From NCBI GenBank assembly GCA_004352715.1, contig SCFE01000026.1, forward strand, positions 926,905-968,129: a stretch of DNA of 41,225 bases, given 5' to 3'. The notes under the pieces were generated by a model. The model was not told the origin of the DNA and made no database searches. It saw only the letters and a list, made by a program, of their open reading frames with translations. This document shows, in pieces, positions 31,301 through 41,225 of the stretch. Position 1 is the stretch's first letter; every line of letters begins with the position of its first letter. The position numbers and the translations under genes are program-made. This stretch comes from Hofstenia miamia. Lineage: Eukaryota > Xenacoelomorpha > Acoela.

Positions 31301-33019
31301 TGATATTGGTCCGTGTTTATGAACCATGATTTCATCTTACCTTTCTGAATTATGCAATACATGTATATTAGGAATAGTACTTTCAACTTTTTTAAAAATA
31401 TGTATTTTACACGGAATCATTATACGATAAATTTTATTAAAACCACAGTAATAATAATTCAATTGTAAATTTAAAAAAATTCATCTGGCTTGTTGATTTG
31501 AAATTTTTCTATATTTTTCCAATTTGCTGAAACCATTGTTTCAAAATTTATCATTTTTTAATACCAATAACAGGTAGAATAGTTTATATTGTCTATATAA
31601 AATTTTATGCGATTTTCTAAGTCTTGTATTGCCACAATTTTTGCTATTTGCTCCTAAACGTTGAAAGAATATTTTAAACCTTTGAGTTCTTCACAATCAT
31701 TTTAAGTTCCAATAACTCACTAACTAAAATGATATTAAGAATCTGAAAGAACGCTAAAATAAAGGAGTCTCTTCTTAATCTACAATCTCACTAGATTGCA
31801 CCCCTTTGTAGTTGCTGTTTTGCTCGAAAGGTGGAACTATCTATTTTTTGCAAATAATTGTTATTGACTAGGTATTAAAACACGTCATGGATAGTAAACA
31901 AATGCCGTAGATATCATGTCTTGACTTATTAATATGAAAATATATGAGAGTTTAGAAATCTTTTGATGAAGTAAAACTAAATGAAAATTAATTGGCATAA
32001 ATAGCCATACATTTCTTGTATGAACTTAGTTATGCTAATTGACTTTAAAGGGAAAATCGTTTGTATACAAGGAAAATTGTAACTTTTTTCTCCATTACAA
32101 GTATGCGGATGAAATTCCAGAGCACAAATTTGTGATTTTATTACCGAAAATATTTTGATATACGACTTACAACTGTGTATAATAAGGCTCCCAACAGCAC
32201 TGCCCTTCACATTCCCAATTTAAGTAAGGGATAGCAAGTATTTGAAATTGATGATTTGGTATTTATGAGAATGTGGGTGCTACCTGATATTGTTGTTTGC
32301 AGTAATTGGAAACGTTTTTTTTATGTGAAGACATGACAGAATACAGTCATTCAAAATAGATCCTTCTAGTATACCTGGATGCGTGCTGTTTTTTTGTCGA
32401 TTCAGGGATATTGCATTGACAAAACAGCTTTTGTTATTTAGATGAATAAAAAGGACTTAAAACATGTTGTGACTTAGGAATTAATTATAAAAAGTAAATG
32501 TATATTTTTAAAACGGGGTGGCATTTATTGTTGGAATTCTTTAATTCATTCTGTTTATTTTTTATTAAGCATAATGCTGTTTGAGTATCTAAATTTTAGC
32601 TTCAGGTTGAGTATCAAATATTTTTAGCGTTTGAGTAATAATATTTTATAATTATATATTTTGAAGCAAATTACTTCTAGGGTAACTGTTTAATACACTA
32701 CGTACAAACATAAGTTCATGGAATGTGATTGGCCATTGGTGTTATGACAAACTGAATAAACCTTTATCGAAGTGCAAAAGAACATGATTGTTCAATGGGC
32801 ACAATAGTGTTTTACTAAATACTCAATGTGAAATGCTAGTCTGTTTGATTTAGTATCAACTAAAATGTCAAACCTCAAATATTAAACCATTAGTTATAAA
32901 GCCTTATTATCAATTATTCAATTTTAATATGTGTTTTTAGGAGTGGATTTAAAGATGGAAGAAAAGACTTTTTTAAGCCATTGAAAACTAAGACGTCTGC
33001 TGCTGCAGCTCAGTCATAA
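25339..33019 (+). CDS. RPL37: 60S ribosomal protein eL37 (four exons, complete)
   Basis: Exons: 25339-25341 (only the ATG), 25386-25521, 25563-25647 and 32941-33019 (stop TAA 33017-33019). All introns are GT-AG and phases agree, giving 100 residues. The start [15 protein letters not shown] is diagnostic of eL37. The zinc ribbon is [20 protein letters not shown] (C-x2-C ... C-x2-C), followed by [20 protein letters not shown] and [20 protein letters not shown], the rRNA-binding arm. The tail ([16 protein letters not shown]) is slightly longer than in human (97 aa). It binds 28S/5.8S rRNA in the large subunit. The first two introns are 44 and 41 bp; the third is 7,293 bp and full of repeats. The upstream pyrimidine run TTTCTCTGCG (about 25282) could be a TOP-like start. 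AATAAA at 33018-33023 overlaps the stop codon. Confidence 0.96.
25648..27500. other. eL37 intron 3, first part
   Basis: Nothing coding recognised in this AT-rich stretch. It was searched for intronic C/D snoRNA boxes because ribosomal protein introns often host them; only CGATGA near 25714 was seen, with no matching D box. Confidence 0.45.
27507..28500 (-). pseudogene. Tc1-like transposon relic in eL37 intron 3
   Basis: Minus strand from about 28435: [20 protein letters not shown] followed by [14 protein letters not shown] (helix-turn-helix of a Tc1 transposase), then [17 protein letters not shown] and [10 protein letters not shown] (second HTH region). Far downstream, in broken frames, is [19 protein letters not shown] (27690-27750 on the plus strand), the block with the second catalytic Asp of the DDE triad. 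Stops and frameshifts are numerous. GGGGGGCATATTACAATACT at about 27507 may be the 3' terminal inverted repeat; no partner end was identified. Confidence 0.72.
28501..29755. other. eL37 intron 3, middle part
   Basis: No recognised gene. 29040-29220 is locally richer in GC (with GCGCGAG and GCATGCC) and may be a decayed mobile element, but I cannot name it. Confidence 0.35.
29757..31370. repeat. Higher-order tandem repeat: about 87-bp monomers in 260-bp trimers
   Basis: Roughly 18 monomers, each with a GTTTATGAACCATGATTTCA-like core, lie head to tail. Three monomer types (about 88, 90 and 82 bp) recur in fixed order as a 260-bp unit. The marker GAACCAGTATTTCACC of the third type falls at 29845, 30105, 30365, 30625 and 30885, exactly 260 apart, then at 31232 (347 = 260 + 87, one extra monomer). 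The three central units are nearly identical (for example one G/C difference at 30129 versus 30389), whereas edge monomers diverge. Short minus-strand frames across it are by-products of the repeat. It lies in intron 3 of eL37. Confidence 0.93.
31371..32940. other. eL37 intron 3, last part
   Basis: AT-rich, no recognised gene or element. It ends in the acceptor GTTTTTAG before exon 4. Confidence 0.45.
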
Positions 33020-33024
33020 TAAAT

Positions 33025-33405
33025 GCTGTAGAAATCTGTTTTTGTTTGTTTTATGAAGCAGAGCCTTCAATTGATGATTTTTTCTCAGAATAATTCTATA
33101 AAATTTAAAAAATAATGATTATAGTTGGCTTTCATTCTATTTTGCCAACAATTAGCATAGGCCTTATGCTTTTTCTTATGCAATCTTTTGTTTATTTAGA
33201 TATCCATATATTCCTTGTTTGGTTATCATTCTTCATAATGTGTTTTTGAATATAAATGGACAAAGCATATTTTAAATATTTTAATTATCAATTATAAACA
33301 TCAATTTCTGAATCACTTATGTGCCAAAGTAAATCTTTTCTTCAAAACTTTGAAATGATTGTCTCTTACTACAATAACTTAAATTGATCAAATAACAGAC
33401 TCCAC
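33025..33405. other. eL37 3' flank
   Basis: Probably begins with the short 3' UTR of eL37. No further feature seen. Confidence 0.4.
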
Positions 33406-33408
33406 ATA

Positions 33409-34240
33409 CACAGTGGTGGCCAAAAAGGTTCACACACCTGAAACTATTTTATTGTTCATCAACAATGCAGATCTTTCAAATGATAAAATTTTTCTTACAT
33501 CACTTGGTTGAATAATTATAAGTTCAAAAGATTTAGGCTGTTCAAAAGTTTTGCACACCTGCATACATTGGCGAATCAAATGAGTTACAAAGGAATAATT
33601 TGTTTCAAGAGTAAATTTATTAGTTCAAAATGTAACAAATATTGAATTTATATACAAAGTTTAGAATTAGTACTCTGTAGATGTGTCTATTAGTGTCTAT
33701 ATGGCCTTGATGTGGTGTGGAAAATTGTAAAGATTCTCTATGAATGAGTCTGGTATTCTATAGAACTCTTCTTGAATTACTTCTCATAATGTAGAAATGT
33801 TAGTTGGATCTCTTTTCAAAACATTTCTCTTCACCTCAGCCTAAAAATTTCAATTATTTTTAAATCAGGTGACTGAGCAGGCCAATTACATAAGATTGGG
33901 ACTCCATTCTCTTAAAAATTGCTTAGTTTGTTGAGATTTGTGACATGGTGCTCCATCTTGTATGATTTTGGTGTCTTCAAGGAATTGGAGAATGTTCTCC
34001 CTCAATATGTTGGTGTATGTGCGACTATCCATGTTTCCATCAATGTTGACTACTTTTCGCTGGTCAGAGTATTTGATATATCCCCATATCATGATACTAC
34101 CTCCTCTGAACTTCACTGTTTTCAAAGGGTATTTGGGGTGCTCTCTTGGAGCACTACAAGGTTGTTGTACATGAGTTCTTCTTTGCGACGTTTATTTGAT
34201 TGTCTAACTTTCACGTTTATCAATTAGTTTCAGTACACAA
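33409..34240 (-). pseudogene. Tc1 transposon relic, transposase 3' half and terminal repeat
   Basis: Minus strand from about 34240: LKTVKFRGGSIMIWGYIKYS, VVNIDGNMDSRTYTNILREN and IIQDGAPCHKSQQTKQFLRE (QDxAPxH, second catalytic Asp). Then, after a frameshift, NWPAQSPDLKIIEIF (family WPAQSPDLNPIENLW, third acidic residue) and VKRNVLKRDPTNIS to the C-terminus. The plus-strand start CAGTGGTGGCCAAAAAGGTT at 33411 is a typical Tc1 inverted-repeat end. The N-terminal half and the other end are missing. Confidence 0.85.
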
Positions 34241-34795
34241 GTACTTGGGGAGATGTGGGGAACTCTAAAATTGACAAATTTTGTAAACTTAAAATTTGAT
34301 AAGATATTCTTAACAATGTCTGAGAACTGTTTATTTTCACTAGTACATCATGTTTGTTGATTTCACAAAATATATGAAACAAATTTGGATATTGCTTGTG
34401 TTTTTTTGTGGATTTGATTAATAAATTTTTGAAATGAATTTAATTTCACTAGTTTATTTCTTTTGTGAATTCTACAAAAAAGAAGAAATTCATTAAGATC
34501 ATTAAAACTTAAATTGCAGTAACAAATCATTGAAAATTTGATTTTTTGGGATTTTTGTAATTCAATATTATCTGCACATAATTATTATTGTGTATCAGCT
34601 TCATTCCAAATGAAGTGTATTTTAACCCTAAACCAAGAAATTTTTCACAATTTGTGATGGTCTCTAATATTGCTTAAACGCTCATAGCTCACTAAATAAT
34701 AGAGATATCTAAAATCTAAAAAAACCACTGGATAGGGAATCGCCTTTTCTTTCATGTTCATCTTCAAATCAGGTTTTATCACTTAGGGGATCTAC
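34241..34795. other. No recognised feature
   Basis: AT-rich spacer between two transposon relics. Confidence 0.4.
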
Positions 34796-34796
34796 A

Positions 34797-35350
34797 GGGT
34801 GTCCATAGAAACACTAAGGAAAGTATTTATTGATTATGTGGGAAACAGTGGAAAACCAAGTAGAACACTTATGGAATTTACTTTAGTAGATTCATTAGGA
34901 GTTCTGGTCGGTGGTGAAGATCTTAAGAAGCTCCATTGAGTTCTTCTGATGTAATTTTCAAGAATTCATCAGAAATATATTCTTTTAAATGATCTATTAC
35001 GGATATAACCTTAGTTGTCCTCAATAGCCAATAATTGGCAGGTAAAAGATCTAGAGATCTTGGAGACCAAAAATTTGAAAATGCTTGGCTGGGGGCCCTT
35101 TCAGCAAACTTTAATGTCAGATAATCTCTAACACTATTGAGCATGGGCAGTGTAGCACTGTGTTGCTGAAATGTTGCTTTCTGCAGGATTCGCTTACTCA
35201 AAAGTTAAGTTATGGAATGACATGTTTTTGTATGATATCCAAATATCCATAATCATTTACAGTTTCCTCAAAGAAGAAAGGTGTCAGAATTTTGAAAAGG
35301 GAAGTGGAGGTTTATAGAGGTAGCCTAGTTCTGCAGAAGGTGTTGTAGAC
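34797..35350 (-). pseudogene. mariner-type transposon relic with terminal repeat
   Basis: Minus strand: TPFFFEETVNDYGYLDIIQK (about 35310-35240), then after a frame break LPMLNSVRDYLTLKFAERAP and FWSPRSLDLLPANYWLL (family RSPDL-x-P-x-DYWLWG, catalytic third Asp replaced by Asn or shifted), ending EELNGAS. The plus-strand border CAGGGTGTCCATAGAAACAC at about 34796 is a mariner-like end. The 5' half is lost. Confidence 0.75.
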
Positions 35351-35427
35351 AAGATCAAGGTTAAGCGTAAGGACGGTAGAAGTTTTCTATCAGAAGAAGG
35401 CAGCACTAGATGGAAGAGGGAGGGGAA

Positions 35428-36270
35428 TAGATAGATAGATAACTTTTATTTTATCACGGATTGACATCCATAAAAGATATATATATATATATATCTATAA
35501 ATCATAACAGACAAGACAACTCAATGTTTCTTCAAATATCGATGAGGGAAAATCCTACTTGAGGCTCCACCTGTTGGATTTCTTTGTTGCAGATGTTCTT
35601 TCGAGTATTCAGTTCTTGTCGGGATATAAGAGGCCAGCGGGTGGTTTGCCGATCTGGATATTCTGTTATAAAGTTGATGATCTGAAGACTGCAGAATCTG
35701 ATGCATTGGAAGGAAATCGTCAATAATACCAAGCCTCATCGCCTTTCTTTGAATTTGGTCGATCTTCTTGTTGTTCGCTAGCGACTGACCTCCCCATACA
35801 CAACAAGCATACGTAAGTTTGGAGAGCACCAATGATCTGTANNNNNNNNNNNNNNNNNNNNNNNNNNNNNNNNNNNNNNNNNNNNNNNNNNNNNNNNNNN
35901 NNNNNNNNNNNNNNNNNNNNNNNNNNNNNNNNNNNNNNNCCCCATACACAACAAGCATGCGTAAGTTTGGAGAGCACCAATGATCTGTATAACATTTTAA
36001 GTTCATCGGCAAAGAATCCAAGGTGTTTGAGTCTCAAAAGGAGATACAACGCTGATGATGCAGTGGCGGCGACAATATTTACATGCTTTGTGAATGTAAG
36101 TTTCTCATCAAACTCGACTCCGAGAATTTGCATACTCTGCACTCGTTGAATGCCTGGGATGCATTCAACTGATTCTTGTTGTCTCTTGCCAGAGCACACT
36201 ACGATTTCTTTGGACTTCGCCATGTTCAAACTCAAGTTCTTCTTGTTAAACTGCTCGACAAGGGAATTTT
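35428..36270 (-). pseudogene. LINE 3' end (RT thumb to tail) with (TATC)n terminus
   Basis: Minus strand: KKNLSLNMAKSKEIVVCSGK, MQILGVEFDEKLTFTKHVNI, LLLRLKHLGFFADELKMLYR, LVLSKLTHACCVWGGQSLAN and IDQIQRKAMRLGIID, the block after the RT active site in CR1/Jockey-like LINEs, with C-terminal YNRISRSANHPLASYIPTR. The N gap 35842-35939 is flanked by near-duplicate sequence (35790-35841 and 35940-35990), another unmerged overlap. The 3' end reads AATAAAAGTTATCTATCTATC on the minus strand (about 35428-35452). It is similar in style to the LINE at 22937-25035. Confidence 0.82.
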
Positions 36271-38084
36271 GTTAATTTAAATGGTACCCACAACGATAAT
36301 TCTTATTATTCCCTCATCATTGTAGTTTCAACATTAGAGGGACATTTGCGAAAAAGATTTTATTGAATATTTATCCTCAACTTCAAACACTGCTTCACCA
36401 AGCTTCTGCATAACTTTTGTTTTTGTCTCCAAATATGACATATATACAGATTTTAAAACAGCATTTCATCCATGATTTGAAACTGTACTTTATTGTTCTA
36501 TTCTTCATGTATTGATGCATGTTCCCACACTTGAAGAGAGTTATATGTTAAACTATTTATTGTATTTCAGAATCAGACATGGCATTCTCAAATGCATTAT
36601 TAAAATAGTTTATCACAATATTGACCTTGTATCCTCTATATCATCATTATGATTCTTAAAATAATTTACAACATGTAACATCTTTCTGAGTAATTCATTC
36701 TCTAAGCATTACACTTTCTGCAAGTGGAATACAAAATAACTCAATTTGCTCAGGAATCTTTTATTGAAGGAGCCCTGTGCAAACCTAGAAATTATTGGAG
36801 CTCTTAATATCCTTCCTCTCTTATAGATATAGTATAAACATATACCAGGTGTCCTCAAAGTGTTAAAAAACAAAATTATAAGATCTTTGAAGAAAAAGAC
36901 GTGTGTGTTAGTGAGATTCTAATGGATACACTTCTTTACAAGGAAATAAAACATAAAAAAGCACATTAAACAATAATTTACAAAAAAATAGAAATGCAAA
37001 TGAAAATACAAAAATCTTTGAAGTATTTTATTATATATAATTTTCAGAAATATTTAATTAATATTATTGTGCACGTGTCATACGACCCTAACTCTACTCC
37101 AGATGCTTAAACGATAGACGTGGTAATGAATTAATATTGTATATTATTATTATTACAACTTGTTTTAAGCCTGAATTCATACCAACGTAGACACAAGGAA
37201 TGGTAGTGTAAATATATTTTTGTTGATACAAGTTTTTAGCTGATAAATTGACGTACGTTTTGCATTCTAACGCATGACAAAACGCGTAAACTTACAGAAA
37301 ATATTGAATGAATATCTAATCGATTCCTTTTGCATTCATAAGCTACGGTTTGACTAAGTCAGTGGTCATATGTGATCTATCACATGTGATATCATCACCC
37401 CTATGTAATTAGAATGCATTTAACCACTTACTGGTGATGCGATTTTGTGATTAATCTTCTACCAAACGCATAGTCTAACGAGTCTAAACCTCAGCTGCTT
37501 AATTTTGTCGATTCAACATATTTGAGTCAAACCTATCATTCAGTAATATATTTGCAAATATGTTTATATTTCAAGCAATCCTATTAGCAGGGATGTATAG
37601 GCCTATACATGTAATTAATTCACATATATTATCAATAAACATATTTATGTTATATATTTTGAAATATATAAAATAAAATGTATTTTTCTATAACAATGTA
37701 TTTTTCCCTCACTATTACAAAAAAATTTGGAAGTAGTTATGTTTTTGTATGATAATAATTCGTATTGGAATATCAATATATTTGCAAAATAATGAAGTAA
37801 ACTTTATTGAACAAAAATCATTCCTTACATTATTTTAAAATATATGTAAATAGTTTATTTTTCAATTTTTGAGAAAAGCATATTTGTAATTTCAAAAAAT
37901 ATATTCAAATATTACAATAGTAGAAAATGCCATGCCTGAAGAACTAGTTTACGTTATTCAATGTAGCTATGCTTGGTCATATAGAGAATTTAGTGATTTC
38001 ACTTTGTGATAGAAAAGTCGGAACTTTTGCGATTCTCCCACCCAAAAATTGGAAAAATTACTAATTTATCAACATAATAATAAT
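36271..38084. other. AT-rich region; one possible mariner end
   Basis: No gene recognised. At 36844-36862 TACCAGGTGTCCTCAAAGT resembles a mariner terminal repeat preceded by TA, but no transposase or partner end was found. Confidence 0.35.
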
Positions 38085-38190
38085 AATCTTACCCTAAACC
38101 TAATGGAAACCATATCCCAAATCATAGCCCTAACTCTAATCGTATCCCTAACCCAAAACCTAACCCTAAACACAACCCTAACTTTAAGCT
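38085..38190. repeat. Degenerate telomere-like (CCCTAA)n tract
   Basis: About 100 bases with many CCCTAA or CCTAAC units interrupted by variants (for example ATCCCTAACCCAAAACCTAA). It matches the ancestral animal telomere motif TTAGGG on the opposite strand. Its right edge lies about 18 bases from the hAT-like element. Confidence 0.7.
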
Positions 38191-38208
38191 ACATTTATGT
38201 GTGCATAA

Positions 38209-39692
38209 CAGAATTGTCAACGAGTCGTAATTTCTAAGCTGGGCTCGGCTCGTTTAAATTTTGAGTAAGCTCGGCCCGGCTCGCCAAATAAAATCTTTGA
38301 ATGAGGCTCGTCTTAGCTCGGTGTTTTTTTAAATATTGTCCTCAAAGAATTTTTTACATAGCTCTTTCTATTATTTAATAAACATTTCTAAAATAAGATT
38401 AAAAGTAAGGAATATTGAATGAAAAAATAAGAAAAATCTGCATAATCAAATTAACAAGCAGCACTATAAATTTGGTTTGCTTACAAACGGCACGTTTTGG
38501 GCTCGTTGTATATCCAATACAGACCTGTCAACGAGCCGACATTTCCAAGCTCGGCTCGGCTCGCCACATAAAATCTTTGAATGAGGCTCGTCTTAGCTCG
38601 GTGTTTTTTTAAAAATATTGTCCTCAAAGAATTTTTTACATAGCTCTTTCTATTATTTAATAAACATTTCTAAAATAAGATTAAAAGTAAGGAATATTGA
38701 ATGAAAAAATAAGAAAAATCTGCATAATCAAATTAACAAGCAGCACTATAAATTTGGTTTGCTTAAAAACGGCTCGTTNNNNNNNNNNNNNNNNNNNNNN
38801 NNNNNNNNNNNNNNNNNNNNNNNNNNNNNNNNNNNNNNNNNNNNNNNNNNNNNNNNNNNNNNNNNNNNNNNNNNNNNNNNNNNNNNNNNNNNNNNNNNNN
38901 NNNNNNNNNNNNNNNNNNNNNNNNNNNNNNNNNNNNNNNNNNNNNNNNNNNNNNNNNNNNNNNNNNNNNNNNNNNNNNNNNNNNNNNNNNNNNNNNNNNN
39001 NNNNNNNNNNNNNNNNNNNNNNNNNNNNNNNNNNNNNNNNNNNNNNNNNNNNNNNNNNNNNNNNNNNNNNNNNNNNNNNNNNNNNNNNNNNNNNNNNNNN
39101 NNNNNNNNNNNNNNNNNNNNNNNNNNNNNNNNNNNNNNNNNNNNNNNNNNNNNNNNNNNNNNNNNNNNNNNNNNNNNNNNNNNNNNNNNNNNNNNNNNNN
39201 NNNNNNNNNNNNNNNNNNNNNNNNNNNNNNNNNNNNNNNNNNNNNNNNNNNNNNNNNNNNNNNNNNNNNNNNNNNNNNNNNNNNNNNNNNNNNNNNNNNN
39301 NNNNNNNNNNNNNNNNNNNNNNNNNNNNNNNNNNNNNNNNNNNNNNNNNNNNNNNNNNNNNNNNNNNNNNNNNNNNNNNNNNNNNNNNNNNNNNNNNNNN
39401 NNNNNNNNNNNNNNNNNNNNNNNNNNNNNNNNNNNNNNNNNNNNNNNNNNNNNNNNNNNNNTTTACATAGCTCTTTCTATTATTTAATAAAAATTTCTTA
39501 AATATGATTATAGAAAAGGCATACTGACTGCAAAAAATAAGAAAAATCTCCATAATCAAATTAACAAGCAGAACTATAAACTTGCTTTGCCTAAATTAGG
39601 CTTGTTTTGGGCTCGTTGTATTTCAAATACTGTCCTCAAGCTCGGCTCGGATCGGCTCGGCTCGTTAGAAGCTCGCCTCGTTGACAAGTCTA
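38209..39692. mobile_element. hAT-like non-autonomous element with tandem internal units
   Basis: Left end CAGAATTGTCAACGAG, right end the inverse of TAGACTTGTCAACGAG (13 of 16 match). The adjacent 8-mers GTGCATAA (38201-38208) and GTGCATGA (39693-39700) match at 7 of 8, as expected for a hAT target duplication. Subterminal regions are packed with GCTCGGCTCG repeats, possible transposase-binding sites. Inside, a unit of about 282-311 bp recurs: ATGAAAAAATAAGAAAAATC at 38419 and 38701, and an internal terminus CAGACCTGTCAACGAGCCG at 38519. A diverged unit fills 39462-39692. A 683-bp N gap (38779-39461) hides the middle. No transposase is visible. Confidence 0.78.
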
Positions 39693-39700
39693 GTGCATGA

Positions 39701-40312
39701 GGCTTGTTCATAGTTAAAAAACAAGGAACTATTGTTTTATCATTCGACTATGTATTAATAGCTAATTAAGACAAATTAGTTAATATATTGGTAAAGGATT
39801 TTATTGTTTTTCAAAACATCTGCATTTATACATTTCAAATAAATTTTGAATATCCTAGGGTTACGTATTGCGATATTGCCTTCATTTAAATTACTAAAAT
39901 TCTTTCAAATCAGTTGTTAACATTTAAACACTAAATGTTTGGTTTGACCGCTTGAATTATACGAATTGAAAATTCAAATGTCACGTTGAACTTTGAGTAA
40001 CGCTTCAAATCACTGCGAGAATTACGAACAAGCGCACTACTCAATATGAAAAGCTTTCTATTTTGGAAATTAAACAACCACTATGTATCACAACAGCAAT
40101 TGTGTTACGATTACGATCACAAATTTGGATTAAGATAGGTGACATTTAAAACCACCTAGCAGTGACGTCAAGCCCCTTAAAAATCAGGAGCTAGATTTTC
40201 GAATTTTTTTATGTGAGAACATATAAAGCATTAAGTATCATGATTCTTAAAAAACACTTAAAGCTCATAGTTTACATGCTTATAAAGATAAGCTGAAAAT
40301 AAGAAGGCACCA
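39701..40312. other. No recognised feature
   Basis: AT-rich intergenic sequence; no gene or repeat supported. Confidence 0.4.
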
Positions 40313-40315
40313 TAG

Positions 40316-40430
40316 CAGAGATGGCACTGGCTACCGGCCGGGGCCGGCAATATACATACCTGCAGCCATTTGGAAATTTCCAGAAAGGCCGGAAAATTAC
40401 CGGCCGTTTACCGGCCAAAATTCAGAAAAT
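40316..40430. mobile_element. GC-rich hAT-type terminus with CCGGCC repeats
   Basis: CAGAGATGGCACTGGCTACC begins at about 40317 and is followed by ACCGGCCGGGGCCGG, GGCCGGAAA, ACCGGCCG and ACCGGCC. CAG-x-G-x-TG ends plus clustered subterminal CCGGCC motifs suit a hAT element. No second end is seen in the remaining 800 bases, so it is one end or a fragment. Confidence 0.45.
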
Positions 40431-41225
40431 ATTTCTTGTTTTATTTGATAAGTTGTTAATATTTTGTTTAGTTTGGGAGAAAGTCTATGAAAATCTAAAG
40501 GTTCCGAAAATTTTTTTGTTTCATTAGACTACTGCATTGCAATTGGAACAATACTTAAATTTATCTCTTTGGAATATCTCATTAATTTCAACTATAAGAC
40601 TGACTATTTTGGATTATGTAGTTTTGTTTCAGTTTTTTATTGAGCTAACTAGTAATATTTACAGAGTTAATTACTACAATAAAAAAATTGACCTGCAAAG
40701 CTTACACTTGAAAATTTAAGAAACCATAAGAAGGTAGAAGTTTGATCCCTTGTATTTTTCTAATATTGGATGGGACGCTCAAAATATTTGAACGGTTTTC
40801 ATTTGCAAACACATTCAAACACATTTGATACGCATCTTACCAGAGGAGTGATTATGTTTGGGTTTATTTATTTGTTTACTTACTTCTTTATTTTTCAATG
40901 TTAAGAGAGGTTGAATGTCACAGAAATGTAAATCATAATGACTGATATGATAATGCAACACTTAGTTTTATATGTTTTAACTATCATCACTATCATAGAA
41001 AACATACTAACTAAACAAACTGAAACGTTCACAATTTAAATTCATTGAAAATCGAAAAACAGATTAAAGTTATGCAAAGAATTGATATTTATTGAAAATG
41101 TCAAAATTGTGTTTTGGTAGAAATATAGTTATAATAGTTTGAAAATTACTTTGTACAATATCAAATTTTTCAAACACAATGTGTAATTTTCAGGATTAAA
41201 AAAGTATATATATATATATATATAT
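40431..41225. other. AT-rich sequence ending in a TA microsatellite
   Basis: No gene recognised; the TA run starts near 41205 and continues to the window edge. Confidence 0.5.

Noticed and set aside
38681-39559. Long frames across the 683-bp gap
   Set aside because: Made almost wholly of Ns within the hAT-like element.
1-41225. CRISPR, operon or defence-island type system
   Set aside because: The window is animal nuclear DNA with spliced genes and transposons; the tandem repeats have no spacers and no cas-like genes are present.
1-41225. tRNA or rRNA genes
   Set aside because: No B-box-like GGTTCGANTCC within a foldable tRNA and no rRNA-like GC-rich conserved blocks were seen by eye; a covariance search would be decisive.

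Overview
This is an AT-rich, gene-poor, repeat-laden segment of an animal nuclear genome. The species cannot be fixed from sequence alone. The evidence is spliced genes with GT-AG introns, metazoan-type genes (the RBPJ corepressor CIR1, syntaxin-18, ribosomal protein eL37, rhodopsin-class receptors) and an invertebrate-style mix of CR1/Jockey-like LINEs, Penelope-like elements, Tc1/mariner and hAT transposons. Several introns are only 41-47 bp. The assembly is a draft, with N gaps at 2561-2580, 8284-8469, 35842-35939 and 38779-39461 and single Ns at 17414, 18187 and 19927. Most of these junctions are flanked by duplicated sequence that looks like unmerged overlapping contigs.

Layout. 1-860: 5' part of a minus-strand LINE (ORF1 and the start of ORF2). 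1040-2157: Penelope-like debris around and inside an intron of a receptor gene fragment (1271-2500, plus strand). 2677-2820: an almost perfect long hairpin. 3137-3673: a pogo-like MITE. 4650-8010: LINE tail, Penelope-like fragments and a decayed SGNH-esterase ORF. 8910-10335: a plus-strand LINE with a duplicated catalytic motif. 10583-16338: CIR1 on the minus strand, six exons, with mariner and hAT relics in its fourth intron. 16536-17400: a minus-strand LINE 3' end. 17467-18186: a second receptor fragment that may be misplaced. 18787-21501: syntaxin-18 on the minus strand, its 3' half present twice because of an assembly duplication. 22937-25035: an endonuclease/RT LINE fragment. 25339-33019: eL37 on the plus strand, with a 7.3-kb third intron holding a Tc1-like relic and a higher-order tandem repeat. 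33409-36270: Tc1, mariner and LINE relics. 38085-39692: degenerate telomere-like sequence next to a tandemly structured hAT-like element. The remainder is AT-rich sequence with nothing recognised.

The three well-supported cellular genes are unrelated in job: CIR1 (nuclear corepressor and splicing-linked protein), syntaxin-18 (ER Qa-SNARE) and eL37 (60S ribosome). The gene order does not look functional. No tRNA, rRNA, CRISPR or operon structure was seen. No convincing new multi-gene system was found. The most unusual structures are the higher-order tandem repeat in the eL37 intron, the 144-nt hairpin, the tandem hAT-like array beside telomere-like repeats, and hammerhead-like motifs in Penelope fragments.
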